42,107 nt of DNA from JBCCDY01 sp039030555 (GTDB lineage Bacteria > Bacteroidota > Bacteroidia > Cytophagales > Cyclobacteriaceae): positions 1-42,107 of the forward strand of contig JBCCDY010000031.1 of the NCBI GenBank assembly GCA_039030555.1, read 5' to 3'. Position numbers and translations under genes: made by a program. Shown here one piece after another: positions 35,801 to 42,107 of the stretch. Under the pieces are notes generated by a model. The model was not told the origin of the DNA, ran no database searches, and saw only the letters and a program-made list of their open reading frames with translations. The first letter of the stretch is position 1, and each line of letters begins with the position of its first letter.

Positions 35801-36169
35801 GCCAAAGCGATTGAACGTACACAAGTCAATCAGCAGGACCTGTTAACGGATATGAAAAAAGTGCACAATGCCATCAACGATTTAAAACTGCGACTGAATG
35901 GTGATCCTGTGGCCACACAGCTTGATATTCAAAAGCCCCCTACCCCAGCCTCACGAATTGGATGGATTTCTTATGAGCAAGGCAATTCTACAACCGACCC
36001 GACCGAAACACATAAAATGAGTTTGGCTATCGCTCAGGAAGAATTCAAACCCATACTAGCAGATATTAAAAAGCTGGTGAATGGTGATTTGAAAGACCTT
36101 CAACAAAAGTTAGAAGAAGCAGGAGCACCATATACGCCTTATACCTTACCGGATTATTCTGAGAATTAA
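32873..36169 (+). CDS. Exported BNR/sortilin (VPS10)-type propeller protein
   Basis: 1098 residues with signal peptide MKKIFIPLFSLLIVFSLSAQ. Asp-box/BNR repeats run through the first 730 residues, for example YKSVDGGKKWKNMG, YQSTDGGETWTN, YKTEDGGKTWNKAN, YRSTDQGASWQ and YKSSDKGRSWVN, as in sortilin and glycosidase-like propellers. DNFSLGGPSRTNSGQG and RIWGIDAVAKNRSTSPYGTI recur in this family. From about 960 a coiled-coil segment follows (AVVAFQTEVNELSRAIQGAQK). No catalytic residues can be assigned. It is preceded by a terminator and a possible own promoter and followed by a strong hairpin. Confidence 0.9.
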   Translation: MKKIFIPLFSLLIVFSLSAQKRKKVTSDSDTKTPLEKLDVSGLKFRSVGPALTSGRISDFAVNTQNPKGYYVAVSSGGVWKTTNWGTTYKPVFDTYGSYSIGCVTIDPNHSSTVWVGTGENNNQRSVAYGDGIYKSVDGGKKWKNMGLKSSEHIGKIIVHPDNSDVIYVAAIGPLWSSGGDRGVYQSTDGGETWTNTLSIDEHTGVNDIVMHPENPNILYASAYQRRRHVFTYLGGGPESTIYKTEDGGKTWNKANEGLPKVDIGRIGLAFAPSNPNTLYAIVEAAQNKGGLYRSTDQGASWQKRGKYNTSGNYYQEIIVDPNNENVIYAMDTWMHRSEDGGKTFTKVGEDFKHVDNHCLWINPNDSEHLLAGCDGGIYETWDRGKTWNYKPNLPVTQFYKVAVDNREPFYHIYGGTQDNFSLGGPSRTNSGQGIVNSQWYVTHGGDGFESQIDPENPDIVYAQSQYGVLVRYDHRSGEEKGIQPKERKDEPAYRWNWDAPLAVSTHKPSRLYFAANKVLRSQDRGNSWEVISDDLTQQIDRNKLPVMGRIWGIDAVAKNRSTSPYGTIVALSESPINENLIVIGTDDGLIQITEDGGSNWRKTSSFPGVPGRTYVNAVLASEHDENVIYACFNHHKYGDFKPYVYKSSDKGRSWVNISNNLPDRGSSYAIAEDFESSGLLFVGTEFGVFFSNNGGSEWKQLKSGVPTIAVRDLAIQKRETDLILGTFGRGFYVLDDYSTLREVDNSLTKKEADLFAVRDALLFEYDYPLALPGKSFQGNSYYTGENLGSEAVFTYFLKDKLMSLEKSRQKLEADNKKDGKGNPFPSYDNLKKEREELAPYLLFTITDSDGNVVRKLQSKGDRAGIQRIHWDLRYPSKNAITLKKPAFYNPFAGKDEGSLVPPGTYSVRLSKVINGKVIDLDGPESFQVEPLDDFAIPPSDREAVVAFQTEVNELSRAIQGAQKSISEMENQLKHIAKAIERTQVNQQDLLTDMKKVHNAINDLKLRLNGDPVATQLDIQKPPTPASRIGWISYEQGNSTTDPTETHKMSLAIAQEEFKPILADIKKLVNGDLKDLQQKLEEAGAPYTPYTLPDYSEN

Positions 36170-36184
36170 ATGAGTGGTGAATAC

Positions 36185-36220
36185 AGACATCCGATCCCGA
36201 ATATTCGGGATCGGATGTCT
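36185..36220. terminator. Perfect 36-base palindrome after the BNR gene
   Basis: AGACATCCGATCCCGAAT is followed directly by its exact reverse complement, giving up to 18 paired bases. It begins 16 bases after the BNR-protein stop. It is followed by AGTTTAC, a poor T-run, so termination may be imperfect. It lies just upstream of the ATG chosen for the FG-GAP gene. Confidence 0.65.
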
Positions 36221-36238
36221 AGTTTACAAAAGATCAAA

Positions 36239-37450
36239 ATGAGAAGGACCATAATTTTCTGGCTGGCCACCATAATTCTACACTATGCATGCGGCCAGAG
36301 CAGTAGAGTTACCAATAGCGAGTCTGGCTATCTTTACAGGGACGTTACTACCACTAGCCTGCCTTATGAAGATTTGCAGCTACTTTCCATGGATGCAGGA
36401 ATTGCCGATCTCGATAAAGATGGTGATATGGATATACTGATAGCAAATGAACACAGGCCCAATATTCTGCTCATTAACGATGGAAAAGGAAACTTTACCA
36501 ATGAAAGTGCGAAACAGATACCTCAGGTAGATCATGACAGCGAAGATATAGGCATCGCTGACTTCGATATGGATGGTGATCTGGATATTATCGTGGTTAG
36601 CGAGGATGATAAAATCAACGAACTGTATTTGAACAATGGTGATGGTACTTTCACCGATGGAGGAGACAGAATTCCTGTCACCGGGACTTCCAATTCCGTT
36701 GTCGTATTCGATATTGATAATAATGGTGTACCTGACATCGTGATCGGAAATAATGGTCAAAACGCTTTATTAATCAATGATGGCAAAGGGTACTTCAGAG
36801 ACGAAACTGAAAAGAGACTGGGGAAATTCGCAGACATAACGCAAGACCTTACCCTTGGGGATGTAGATAATGATGGTGATCAGGATTTACTGGTCGGTAA
36901 TGAGGACGCCAACAGAATACTAATCAATGATGGAAATGGCTTTTTCGAGGACCAGTCCTCTGACAGGTTGCCTTATAGAGCTGAACCTGAAGAAACCAGA
37001 GAAGTAGATATAGCCGATATAGATGGCGATGGTGATCTCGATCTTCTTTATGGTAACGTTCAGGCATTTGTGGAAAATGCACTCAGACAAAACCGCTTGC
37101 TTTTAAATGATGGAAAGGGCTTTTTCACCGATATAACAGAAACTCATCTACCCAAGGATGATAATCGATGTTTCGGAGTAGCATTTCTGGATATTGATCA
37201 TGATGGGGATGCTGATATCATGACCGGAAATACAAATGGACCGAGGTTTGATGGCATTACACCATTCAGCGTTTATCTAAACGATGGCAACGGTAAATTT
37301 ACTGATGAAACGGATGAAATTATGCCAGAGGGTATTGCGGGGAGAGGTTTTGACATCGATTTTGTTGATCTGAATGGAGATAATATAGAAGACCTGTTTT
37401 TAAGTAATCGCGGTTCTCAGGACTTTCTGCTTTTCGGAAACAAACGATAA
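36239..37450 (+). CDS. FG-GAP/VCBS-repeat exported protein
   Basis: About 403 residues from the ATG at 36239. An ATG at 36170 overlapping the previous stop would place the 36-base palindrome inside the coding region, and a membrane/lipoprotein leader (MRRTIIFWLATIILHYACG) begins at 36239. The rest is about seven VCBS/FG-GAP blades, each with a calcium-loop pattern (DLDKDGDMD, DFDMDGDLD, DVDNDGDQD, DIDGDGDLD, DIDHDGDAD) followed by NDGKGxF. Such propellers bind calcium and mediate adhesion or ligand binding outside the cell. It ends 33 bases before the convergent DUF5916 gene. Confidence 0.88.
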   Translation: MRRTIIFWLATIILHYACGQSSRVTNSESGYLYRDVTTTSLPYEDLQLLSMDAGIADLDKDGDMDILIANEHRPNILLINDGKGNFTNESAKQIPQVDHDSEDIGIADFDMDGDLDIIVVSEDDKINELYLNNGDGTFTDGGDRIPVTGTSNSVVVFDIDNNGVPDIVIGNNGQNALLINDGKGYFRDETEKRLGKFADITQDLTLGDVDNDGDQDLLVGNEDANRILINDGNGFFEDQSSDRLPYRAEPEETREVDIADIDGDGDLDLLYGNVQAFVENALRQNRLLLNDGKGFFTDITETHLPKDDNRCFGVAFLDIDHDGDADIMTGNTNGPRFDGITPFSVYLNDGNGKFTDETDEIMPEGIAGRGFDIDFVDLNGDNIEDLFLSNRGSQDFLLFGNKR

Positions 37451-37482
37451 AGACATTGTAATTACGATCCATGAGGACCCGG

Positions 37483-39684
37483 TCAAAACTGCTTCAAAAA
37501 AGTGACCTTTCCAATAAGCTGCTGTTCCTGAAAAGAGTTTTCAAAACCATCAATCTGGGTGTCGTTGTAAACCAGATAAACAAAAGACAAAGGCTGATAT
37601 TCCCAGCTTGCCCTGATGTTCCACCTGCCTCGATCATCGAAGGTATTGTACTGGTAAAATGCTGAGAGTTGTACCCTTGGATTTAGAGCCAAACGGGAGC
37701 CAACTGTTGTTAAATGCGTTTCCAGATTTTCTGCAAATTCACCCAAGTTGTTCAGGTCGTTATATTCATAATCAGCCGTAAGGGCCACATGAGGAATTGG
37801 AGCAAAGCGCAGGCCCGCTTCAACCGTTGTTCTCTGGCCATTATAAAACTCTCCCCAATTCACGCTACCCGATACGGATAATTTTGAAGACCTATCCGTA
37901 TTGAAGGTTATCCGGTGCCGTGTATAGTAATAGTCGTCCTGAACAATTGGGACTCCCAAAGGAGCAAAATCGAAATTGATGTTTTGCCAGGTTGGAAATA
38001 TAGCATACTCCAGAAAGCTTCCGTCTTTAAAAATCAGGTAGATGGGAAAAAGATAAATATTGGCCTGCTGAAATCTTGTAGGGTTATCAAAATCGTGAAA
38101 GTAGTTGAAAAAAGCTCCTGGATCGAAGCGACGTATCCAGGAAATGTTCTTCGGTCTCCAAATGAAGTAGCCACCGGGGTTATGCTGAATTACATTTTTT
38201 TGGAATACAAAACCCATATCGGGATTATAATCTTCTGAAACGAAGTTAGTTAACCAGCCCAGATAATATTTATTGGTATTTTTTCCAGCAAAAAACCGAC
38301 CTGCTAAACCCAAAGTATCGTTAGAATTATCTCTGGAACCCGAGACCATATAGGAGATGGTTAGATCATCGGTCGGGCGTAAGAAACCATCAATAGTCAG
38401 GGTAGTATTGTTGCTTTGAGCCCTTCCCAGCTCAGCTGACTGCTCATCGAGTCTGTGTGTTACCATAAAACCTATGTTATTTTCATTTCCATAGTTTTGC
38501 ATGTAGCGTCCCACCATAAAACTTGCTGCCGGAGAGTTGGATGTTTCTGCCTGATGAATGTATAACCCGGCTATTGCACGATCTTCATTTCGCATGGTGT
38601 ATCTTCCACCAGCATTAATACGTGCGGGCTCAGCATTAAAAGTCCCTTGTAAACCTATCGTCCTACTAAAGAAAGGAACAACTGATCGATTACCTGCTCC
38701 TGCCCAGATTCCTGAGTTTTCAAGAAAAAATTGCCTTCTTTCCGGAAAAAAAATATTGAAACGTTCCAGGTTGTTTACAGCTCGGTCTACATCGGCCTGG
38801 GCGAAATCGGTATTAAATGTAAAATCAAGTACCGAACGTGGATTTATAGCCCACTTGACCTCTCCACCCAGTTTAATGTCTCCATCTGATGAGGACGATT
38901 CTCCGTCCTCAATATTATCGTATTGATACAATAAATAGGGCTCAACACGAATATTGGCACTGGGTTCAGGAAGGTCAAGTCCTTTCAATTGTGCTGCATA
39001 AGTCATCCGGTAAGGTGAAAAAGACTGTGGAACCGCTGGAAATACGGTTTGTTCATAATCCCGCCTGGCTAATCGACTGAAGGTTATTCCCCAGTTTGGC
39101 GATTCCCCCGGAGCAATTTCTTCATATCGAATAGATTTAAATGGAATGGCAAACTCTGCATAATAGCCTGAGTCCGTGCGATGCGTTCTGACTGACCACA
39201 GTGCGTTCCAGTCATTGTCCGTATTGCTATCGTTAAAATTTTGAAGGTCCCTTTGGTTACCATAGGGTGTGGTTTGGAAAGACACACAATACTGCTTGAG
39301 GTTTTGGGGATCTAGCTGAACAAAGAAGATATCATTCTCCCCCCAGCTAAAATCCCTTCTTAAGTCTTGCACCCTCACTCCTTTTTTACCCGATGAGTCT
39401 TTACAAAAAGCTCCTAAATATAGATTTTTCTCATCATACAAAAGTCTGACCTCTGTATCATAAAGATATTCTCCACCCTGCCTGGGCTCCATCTTAAAGA
39501 ACTCTGTAACTATCTCAGCGTTTTTCCAGTCAGCTTCATTGAGTTTACCATCAATCTTAATAGTTCCTGTGGCTTTCTCTGCCGTAACAATAGGTGGCTT
39601 ATCGGGAGGTGGGAAGTTTTGGTCGTCTTGGGCTAGAAGATTAAAAGTCGCTAAAATAAGTACTATTTTGAAGATGATCTTCAT
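37483..39684 (-). CDS. DUF5916 outer-membrane protein with CBM9-like N-terminal domain
   Basis: 733 residues with signal peptide MKIIFKIVLILATFNLLAQ. An N-terminal carbohydrate-binding family-9-like domain (GTIKIDGKLNEADWKNAEIVTEF ... EVRLLYDEKNLYLGAFCKD) is followed by the DUF5916 region (WGITFSRLARRDYEQTVFPAVPQ, DFTFNTDFAQADVDRAVNNLERFNIFFPERRQFFLENSGIW) and a C-terminal barrel ending in VTFLKQF. Substrate unknown. Its ATG overlaps the DUF1826 stop (ATGA), so it is translationally linked to DUF1826 and the COG0523 GTPase, unusual for this common family. A decayed copy of its last 20 codons lies at 19699. Confidence 0.9.
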   Translation of the reverse strand: MKIIFKIVLILATFNLLAQDDQNFPPPDKPPIVTAEKATGTIKIDGKLNEADWKNAEIVTEFFKMEPRQGGEYLYDTEVRLLYDEKNLYLGAFCKDSSGKKGVRVQDLRRDFSWGENDIFFVQLDPQNLKQYCVSFQTTPYGNQRDLQNFNDSNTDNDWNALWSVRTHRTDSGYYAEFAIPFKSIRYEEIAPGESPNWGITFSRLARRDYEQTVFPAVPQSFSPYRMTYAAQLKGLDLPEPSANIRVEPYLLYQYDNIEDGESSSSDGDIKLGGEVKWAINPRSVLDFTFNTDFAQADVDRAVNNLERFNIFFPERRQFFLENSGIWAGAGNRSVVPFFSRTIGLQGTFNAEPARINAGGRYTMRNEDRAIAGLYIHQAETSNSPAASFMVGRYMQNYGNENNIGFMVTHRLDEQSAELGRAQSNNTTLTIDGFLRPTDDLTISYMVSGSRDNSNDTLGLAGRFFAGKNTNKYYLGWLTNFVSEDYNPDMGFVFQKNVIQHNPGGYFIWRPKNISWIRRFDPGAFFNYFHDFDNPTRFQQANIYLFPIYLIFKDGSFLEYAIFPTWQNINFDFAPLGVPIVQDDYYYTRHRITFNTDRSSKLSVSGSVNWGEFYNGQRTTVEAGLRFAPIPHVALTADYEYNDLNNLGEFAENLETHLTTVGSRLALNPRVQLSAFYQYNTFDDRGRWNIRASWEYQPLSFVYLVYNDTQIDGFENSFQEQQLIGKVTFLKQF

Positions 39685-40349
39685 ACATCCACTCTTAGTA
39701 TGATCCGCTTTTCACCGGTCTGGCTGATTTCCGGTGAACGATGCACGATTCCTTTTACAGAGCTTTTCCGATTGGGTAACTCTCCTTTCAGGATGCCAAC
39801 ATCTCCCGTTTTCATACGCTGGACTTTACTCTGATCTTTTACAATTCTATCGTTGCTCGTTCCTAAAGCTACTCTGTTGACTGCATTTTCCGGCAGCCAT
39901 TCGGTTCCCGGGCCTAAGTAGGATGTAAACAACCTAAGGTCATAGCCATCGATATGAAATTTGGCGCAGGCGTCATTACTGACGACCTTAAGGTGTAATA
40001 TACCCATTCCATTTTCTGAGAATTCAAGAAAATCTTTAGTGATTTTGTATACGTCTTGCCAGAATAGTTCACCACCTTCCAGATTCGAATTGTTCTTCCA
40101 CATGGCTCGAACATCTTTGATTTGGTCACAAAGATTTTTCCGATCTATGGGATATCTTATTGGTTTATGAAGTATTTCTATTTGTGTTTCTAGGTATTGA
40201 ACTATCGACTTATCTAGCAACCTCTCCCAGTCAAATAGATTGATCTCAGGTTTTAATATGCACTTTCGATCTTCCCAATTATGGCTGATTACCTGCCTGG
40301 GATCATTTTTAGTCACCTTCAGAAACGGCAAATAATTACTGATTTTCAT
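39681..40349 (-). CDS. DUF1826 protein, oxygenase-like
   Basis: 222 residues from the ATG at 40349, which overlaps the COG0523 stop by ATGA; a start 23 codons upstream would run deep into that gene. The core ACAKFHIDGYDLRLFTSYLG with GPGTEWLP, and later VHRSPE with a terminal RIILRVDV, is the DUF1826 signature. The HxD (132/134), a distant His (203) and a following Arg match the Fe(II)/2-oxoglutarate oxygenase pattern, but that reading is inference. DUF1826 genes are known to accompany zinc-linked COG0523 genes. No signal peptide, so cytoplasmic. Confidence 0.85.
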   Translation of the reverse strand: MKISNYLPFLKVTKNDPRQVISHNWEDRKCILKPEINLFDWERLLDKSIVQYLETQIEILHKPIRYPIDRKNLCDQIKDVRAMWKNNSNLEGGELFWQDVYKITKDFLEFSENGMGILHLKVVSNDACAKFHIDGYDLRLFTSYLGPGTEWLPENAVNRVALGTSNDRIVKDQSKVQRMKTGDVGILKGELPNRKSSVKGIVHRSPEISQTGEKRIILRVDV

Positions 40350-41569
40350 ATTGGCCACTCGTCGATAAATCGGGTTCCTGATTCCATACCTATTACCTCT
40401 ACATCTGTTAACAGGCATTTATCCAGGTCTTCGTTAATTTTTTCCCGATCCATATCCTGACCAATAAAAACCAGTTCACTGGATCGGTCTCCCCATTTTT
40501 TATCCCATTTTGATTGTATCTCGGATTGATTATCCAGATAATCAGGGTTCATCGCACGTTCTTTCATGGGAACACTGGCCCACCATCGCCCATAGATTTC
40601 TGCTTTTAATGAACCACCAGCCTGACTCCAGAGAATGGCTTTATCGGGTCTTGAAGCGATCCAGAAAATTCCTTTACTTCGAATAATGGTATTCGGAAAA
40701 TTCTGCCCTACGTATTCCAGAAAGCGTTGGGGATGAAAAGGCCTGGAGCTTCTAAAAACAAAAGAACCGATACCATATTCTTCGGTCTCGGGACTGTGGG
40801 CGATGCCTTTTTGAGCTAGCTCCAACTCTTTCTGCCAGCCCGCGGATTGCTCGGCAATCTCGTAGTCGAACAAACCTGTGTTCAGGATCTCTTTAGGATC
40901 GATCTTACTATGGGTAGTTCGAATAATTTTGGCAGCAGGATTGAGTTTATCTATTGTTTTTTCCAACAGTCCCAACTGATCTTCCGTAACTAAATCAGAT
41001 TTATTCAGGATAATGACGTTCGCAAATTCTACTTGGTCAGTAAGCAAATTGACGATGGAACGCTGATCTTGAGCATCATCCGTCATACCTCTTGTTACAA
41101 TGGTATCAGCACTACCAAAATCATTAAAGAAATTGAACGCATCAACCACGGTTACCATAGTATCCAGTTGACTGAATTTAGTGAGATCGTATAGCTCATC
41201 GCCTGTTGCAAATGAAAAAGTCTGAGCTACAGGAATGGGTTCGGAAATACCTGTGCTTTCGATGAGCAGATAATCGAACTTGTTCATTTTAGCTAGTTTC
41301 TCCACCTCGATCATAAGGTCTTCCCGAAGGGTACAGCAGATGCAGCCGTTGCTCATTTCCACCAGTTTTTCATCTGTTCTCGAGAGCGCTGACCCGTTGG
41401 TTACCAACTTTTCATCAATGTTCACCTCACTCATATCATTAACAATGACAGCCACTTTAAGACCTTCGCGGTTGTTTAGCACATGATTAAGTAAAGTAGT
41501 TTTACCAGCACCCAGAAAACCACTTAGAACGGTTACGGGCAGCTTTTTGCTTTTTTTTAAAAAATTCAT
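40346..41569 (-). CDS. COG0523 GTPase, zinc metallochaperone type (ZigA/YciC-like)
   Basis: 407 residues with full COG0523 architecture: Walker A SGFLGAGKTTLLNHVL (about 16-31), metal motif GCICCTLREDL (CxCC at 76-79), LIESTGISEP (Walker B region), VVDAFNFF, and NKSD as the guanine-specificity motif. A CobW_C domain is present (GSFVFRSSRPFHPQRFLEYV ... GIFWIASRPDKAILWSQAGG, then WWASVP). It is thought to deliver zinc to client enzymes when zinc is scarce. It heads the DUF1826-DUF5916 operon and lies 54 bases after the truncated permease gene. No copy of the palindrome was found in front of it. Confidence 0.93.
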   Translation of the reverse strand: MNFLKKSKKLPVTVLSGFLGAGKTTLLNHVLNNREGLKVAVIVNDMSEVNIDEKLVTNGSALSRTDEKLVEMSNGCICCTLREDLMIEVEKLAKMNKFDYLLIESTGISEPIPVAQTFSFATGDELYDLTKFSQLDTMVTVVDAFNFFNDFGSADTIVTRGMTDDAQDQRSIVNLLTDQVEFANVIILNKSDLVTEDQLGLLEKTIDKLNPAAKIIRTTHSKIDPKEILNTGLFDYEIAEQSAGWQKELELAQKGIAHSPETEEYGIGSFVFRSSRPFHPQRFLEYVGQNFPNTIIRSKGIFWIASRPDKAILWSQAGGSLKAEIYGRWWASVPMKERAMNPDYLDNQSEIQSKWDKKWGDRSSELVFIGQDMDREKINEDLDKCLLTDVEVIGMESGTRFIDEWPI

Positions 41570-41623
41570 TTATACGTATTTAAGATTTTTATGGATTTCT
41601 ATTTTGATAACTTTATGCTATGA

Positions 41624-42107
41624 TTAATCTCCTCTTAAGAGTTTCGCAGGGTCTACCATTAAAGCATTTCGAAAGGGGAGCATGGTAGCCAATAGAGACA
41701 CTCCAAAAAGGACAGCTATTACGAACAAATATGTTGGGGCATCTATGATGTTTACCTGAAATAGGAATGGAGCAAGAGGCCTGAGCAATATCGGGGACAG
41801 TACAATACCACCAATAATGCCTACTCCGGATATCTTTAACATATCTGTCAGCACTATCTTAAGAATACCCTCATCTGTAGCTCCAAGTACTCTTCTTAAA
41901 GCAAGTTCCTTTACTTTCAGAATTAAGATGAAGGTCATCATACTAAACAAACCAATGGCTGCGATGGCACTTCCAATGATCGCTATGGTTAGAAAAAGGG
42001 TTCCTGAAACTTTCGATCGCCAGTTTTTCCTTTCTACAATATCGTTCATGTAGCTATATTCAAAAGTGGGCTGATTTTCATCAAGAGAAAGTATAGTATT
42101 GGTCAAC
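41624..42107 (-). CDS. FtsX/MacB-type ABC permease, C-terminal part (truncated by window edge)
   Basis: The frame is open to the right edge, leaving about 160 residues of what is normally an 800-residue permease. Visible are the last three membrane helices (LFLTIAIIGSAIAAIGLFSMMTFIL; GVGIIGGIVLSPILLRPLAPFLF; YLFVIAVLFGVSLLATMLPF) and the coupling segment LALRRVLGATDEGILKIVL, typical of the large MacB-like permeases of Bacteroidota. The final ALMVDPAKLLRGD is also characteristic. It is co-directional with the COG0523 gene across 54 bases, but these permeases are common and may be unrelated to metal. Confidence 0.85.
   Translation of the reverse strand, partial: LTNTILSLDENQPTFEYSYMNDIVERKNWRSKVSGTLFLTIAIIGSAIAAIGLFSMMTFILILKVKELALRRVLGATDEGILKIVLTDMLKISGVGIIGGIVLSPILLRPLAPFLFQVNIIDAPTYLFVIAVLFGVSLLATMLPFRNALMVDPAKLLRGD

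Noticed and set aside
41570..41623. Search for a third copy of the palindrome before the second COG0523 gene
   Set aside because: The gap is AT-rich and has no TGCAAC/GTTGCA half-sites. The operon may be controlled from further upstream or by another signal.

Overview
The window looks like chromosomal DNA of a Bacteroidota bacterium, most likely a marine member of the Cytophagales. The genes are AT-leaning and tightly packed. Shine-Dalgarno sequences are mostly absent. Promoter-like sequences follow the Bacteroidota pattern (TTG, about 20 bases, then TAnnTTTG). The protein families are typical of the phylum: DUF5916 outer-membrane proteins, DUF547, tricorn-like and BNR-repeat exported proteins, and an ExbB/ExbD/TonB/SPOR set. 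No rRNA, tRNA, CRISPR array or intact insertion sequence was seen.

Layout. 1-16056 is mostly minus-strand housekeeping and envelope genes: a truncated pyruvate dehydrogenase E2, a HEXXH/propeller/barrel surface protein, a small unknown, folC, DUF547, the TonB-ExbD-ExbB-SPOR cluster, a beta-barrel protein, a 1000-residue TPR protein and holA. 16139-19677 carries a voltage-gated-type K+ channel, an exonuclease/GIY-YIG fusion, a LURP-one/scramblase-like protein and a lipoprotein with a strict seven-residue histidine repeat. 19699-23357 is a PhoX - COG0523 GTPase - glutaminyl cyclase run that ends in the decayed tail of a DUF5916 gene. 23457-23590 is a small REP/MITE-like palindromic element.

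23587-29403 is the most interesting part. It is a compact group that reads as a zinc-limitation regulon: an ABC ATPase, an FtsX permease with a His-rich loop, a small secreted CFFCG protein and a Fur/Zur-type regulator on one strand; MerC-like, dCTP deaminase and GTP cyclohydrolase I genes on the other; and then a MogA gene divergent from a second CFFCG protein. The same palindrome, TGCAACTGAGTTGC, lies in both divergent promoter regions. At the first one it covers the -33 elements of both promoters. I infer that it is the operator of the local Fur-family repressor.

29466-37450 holds large exported proteins: a tricorn-like S41 protease, a BNR/sortilin-type propeller protein and an FG-GAP repeat protein. 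37483-42107, on the minus strand, is a second metal-linked operon: COG0523 GTPase, DUF1826 and a DUF5916 outer-membrane protein joined by ATGA overlaps, downstream of a truncated FtsX-type permease.

Taken together, two COG0523 loci, a Fur-type regulator, a His-loop ABC transporter, a MerC-like protein, a candidate zinc-sparing dCTP deaminase, PhoX and DUF1826 suggest that much of the right half of the window is devoted to metal, probably zinc, homeostasis. The metal identity and the repressor-operator link are inference from context, not shown by the sequence.
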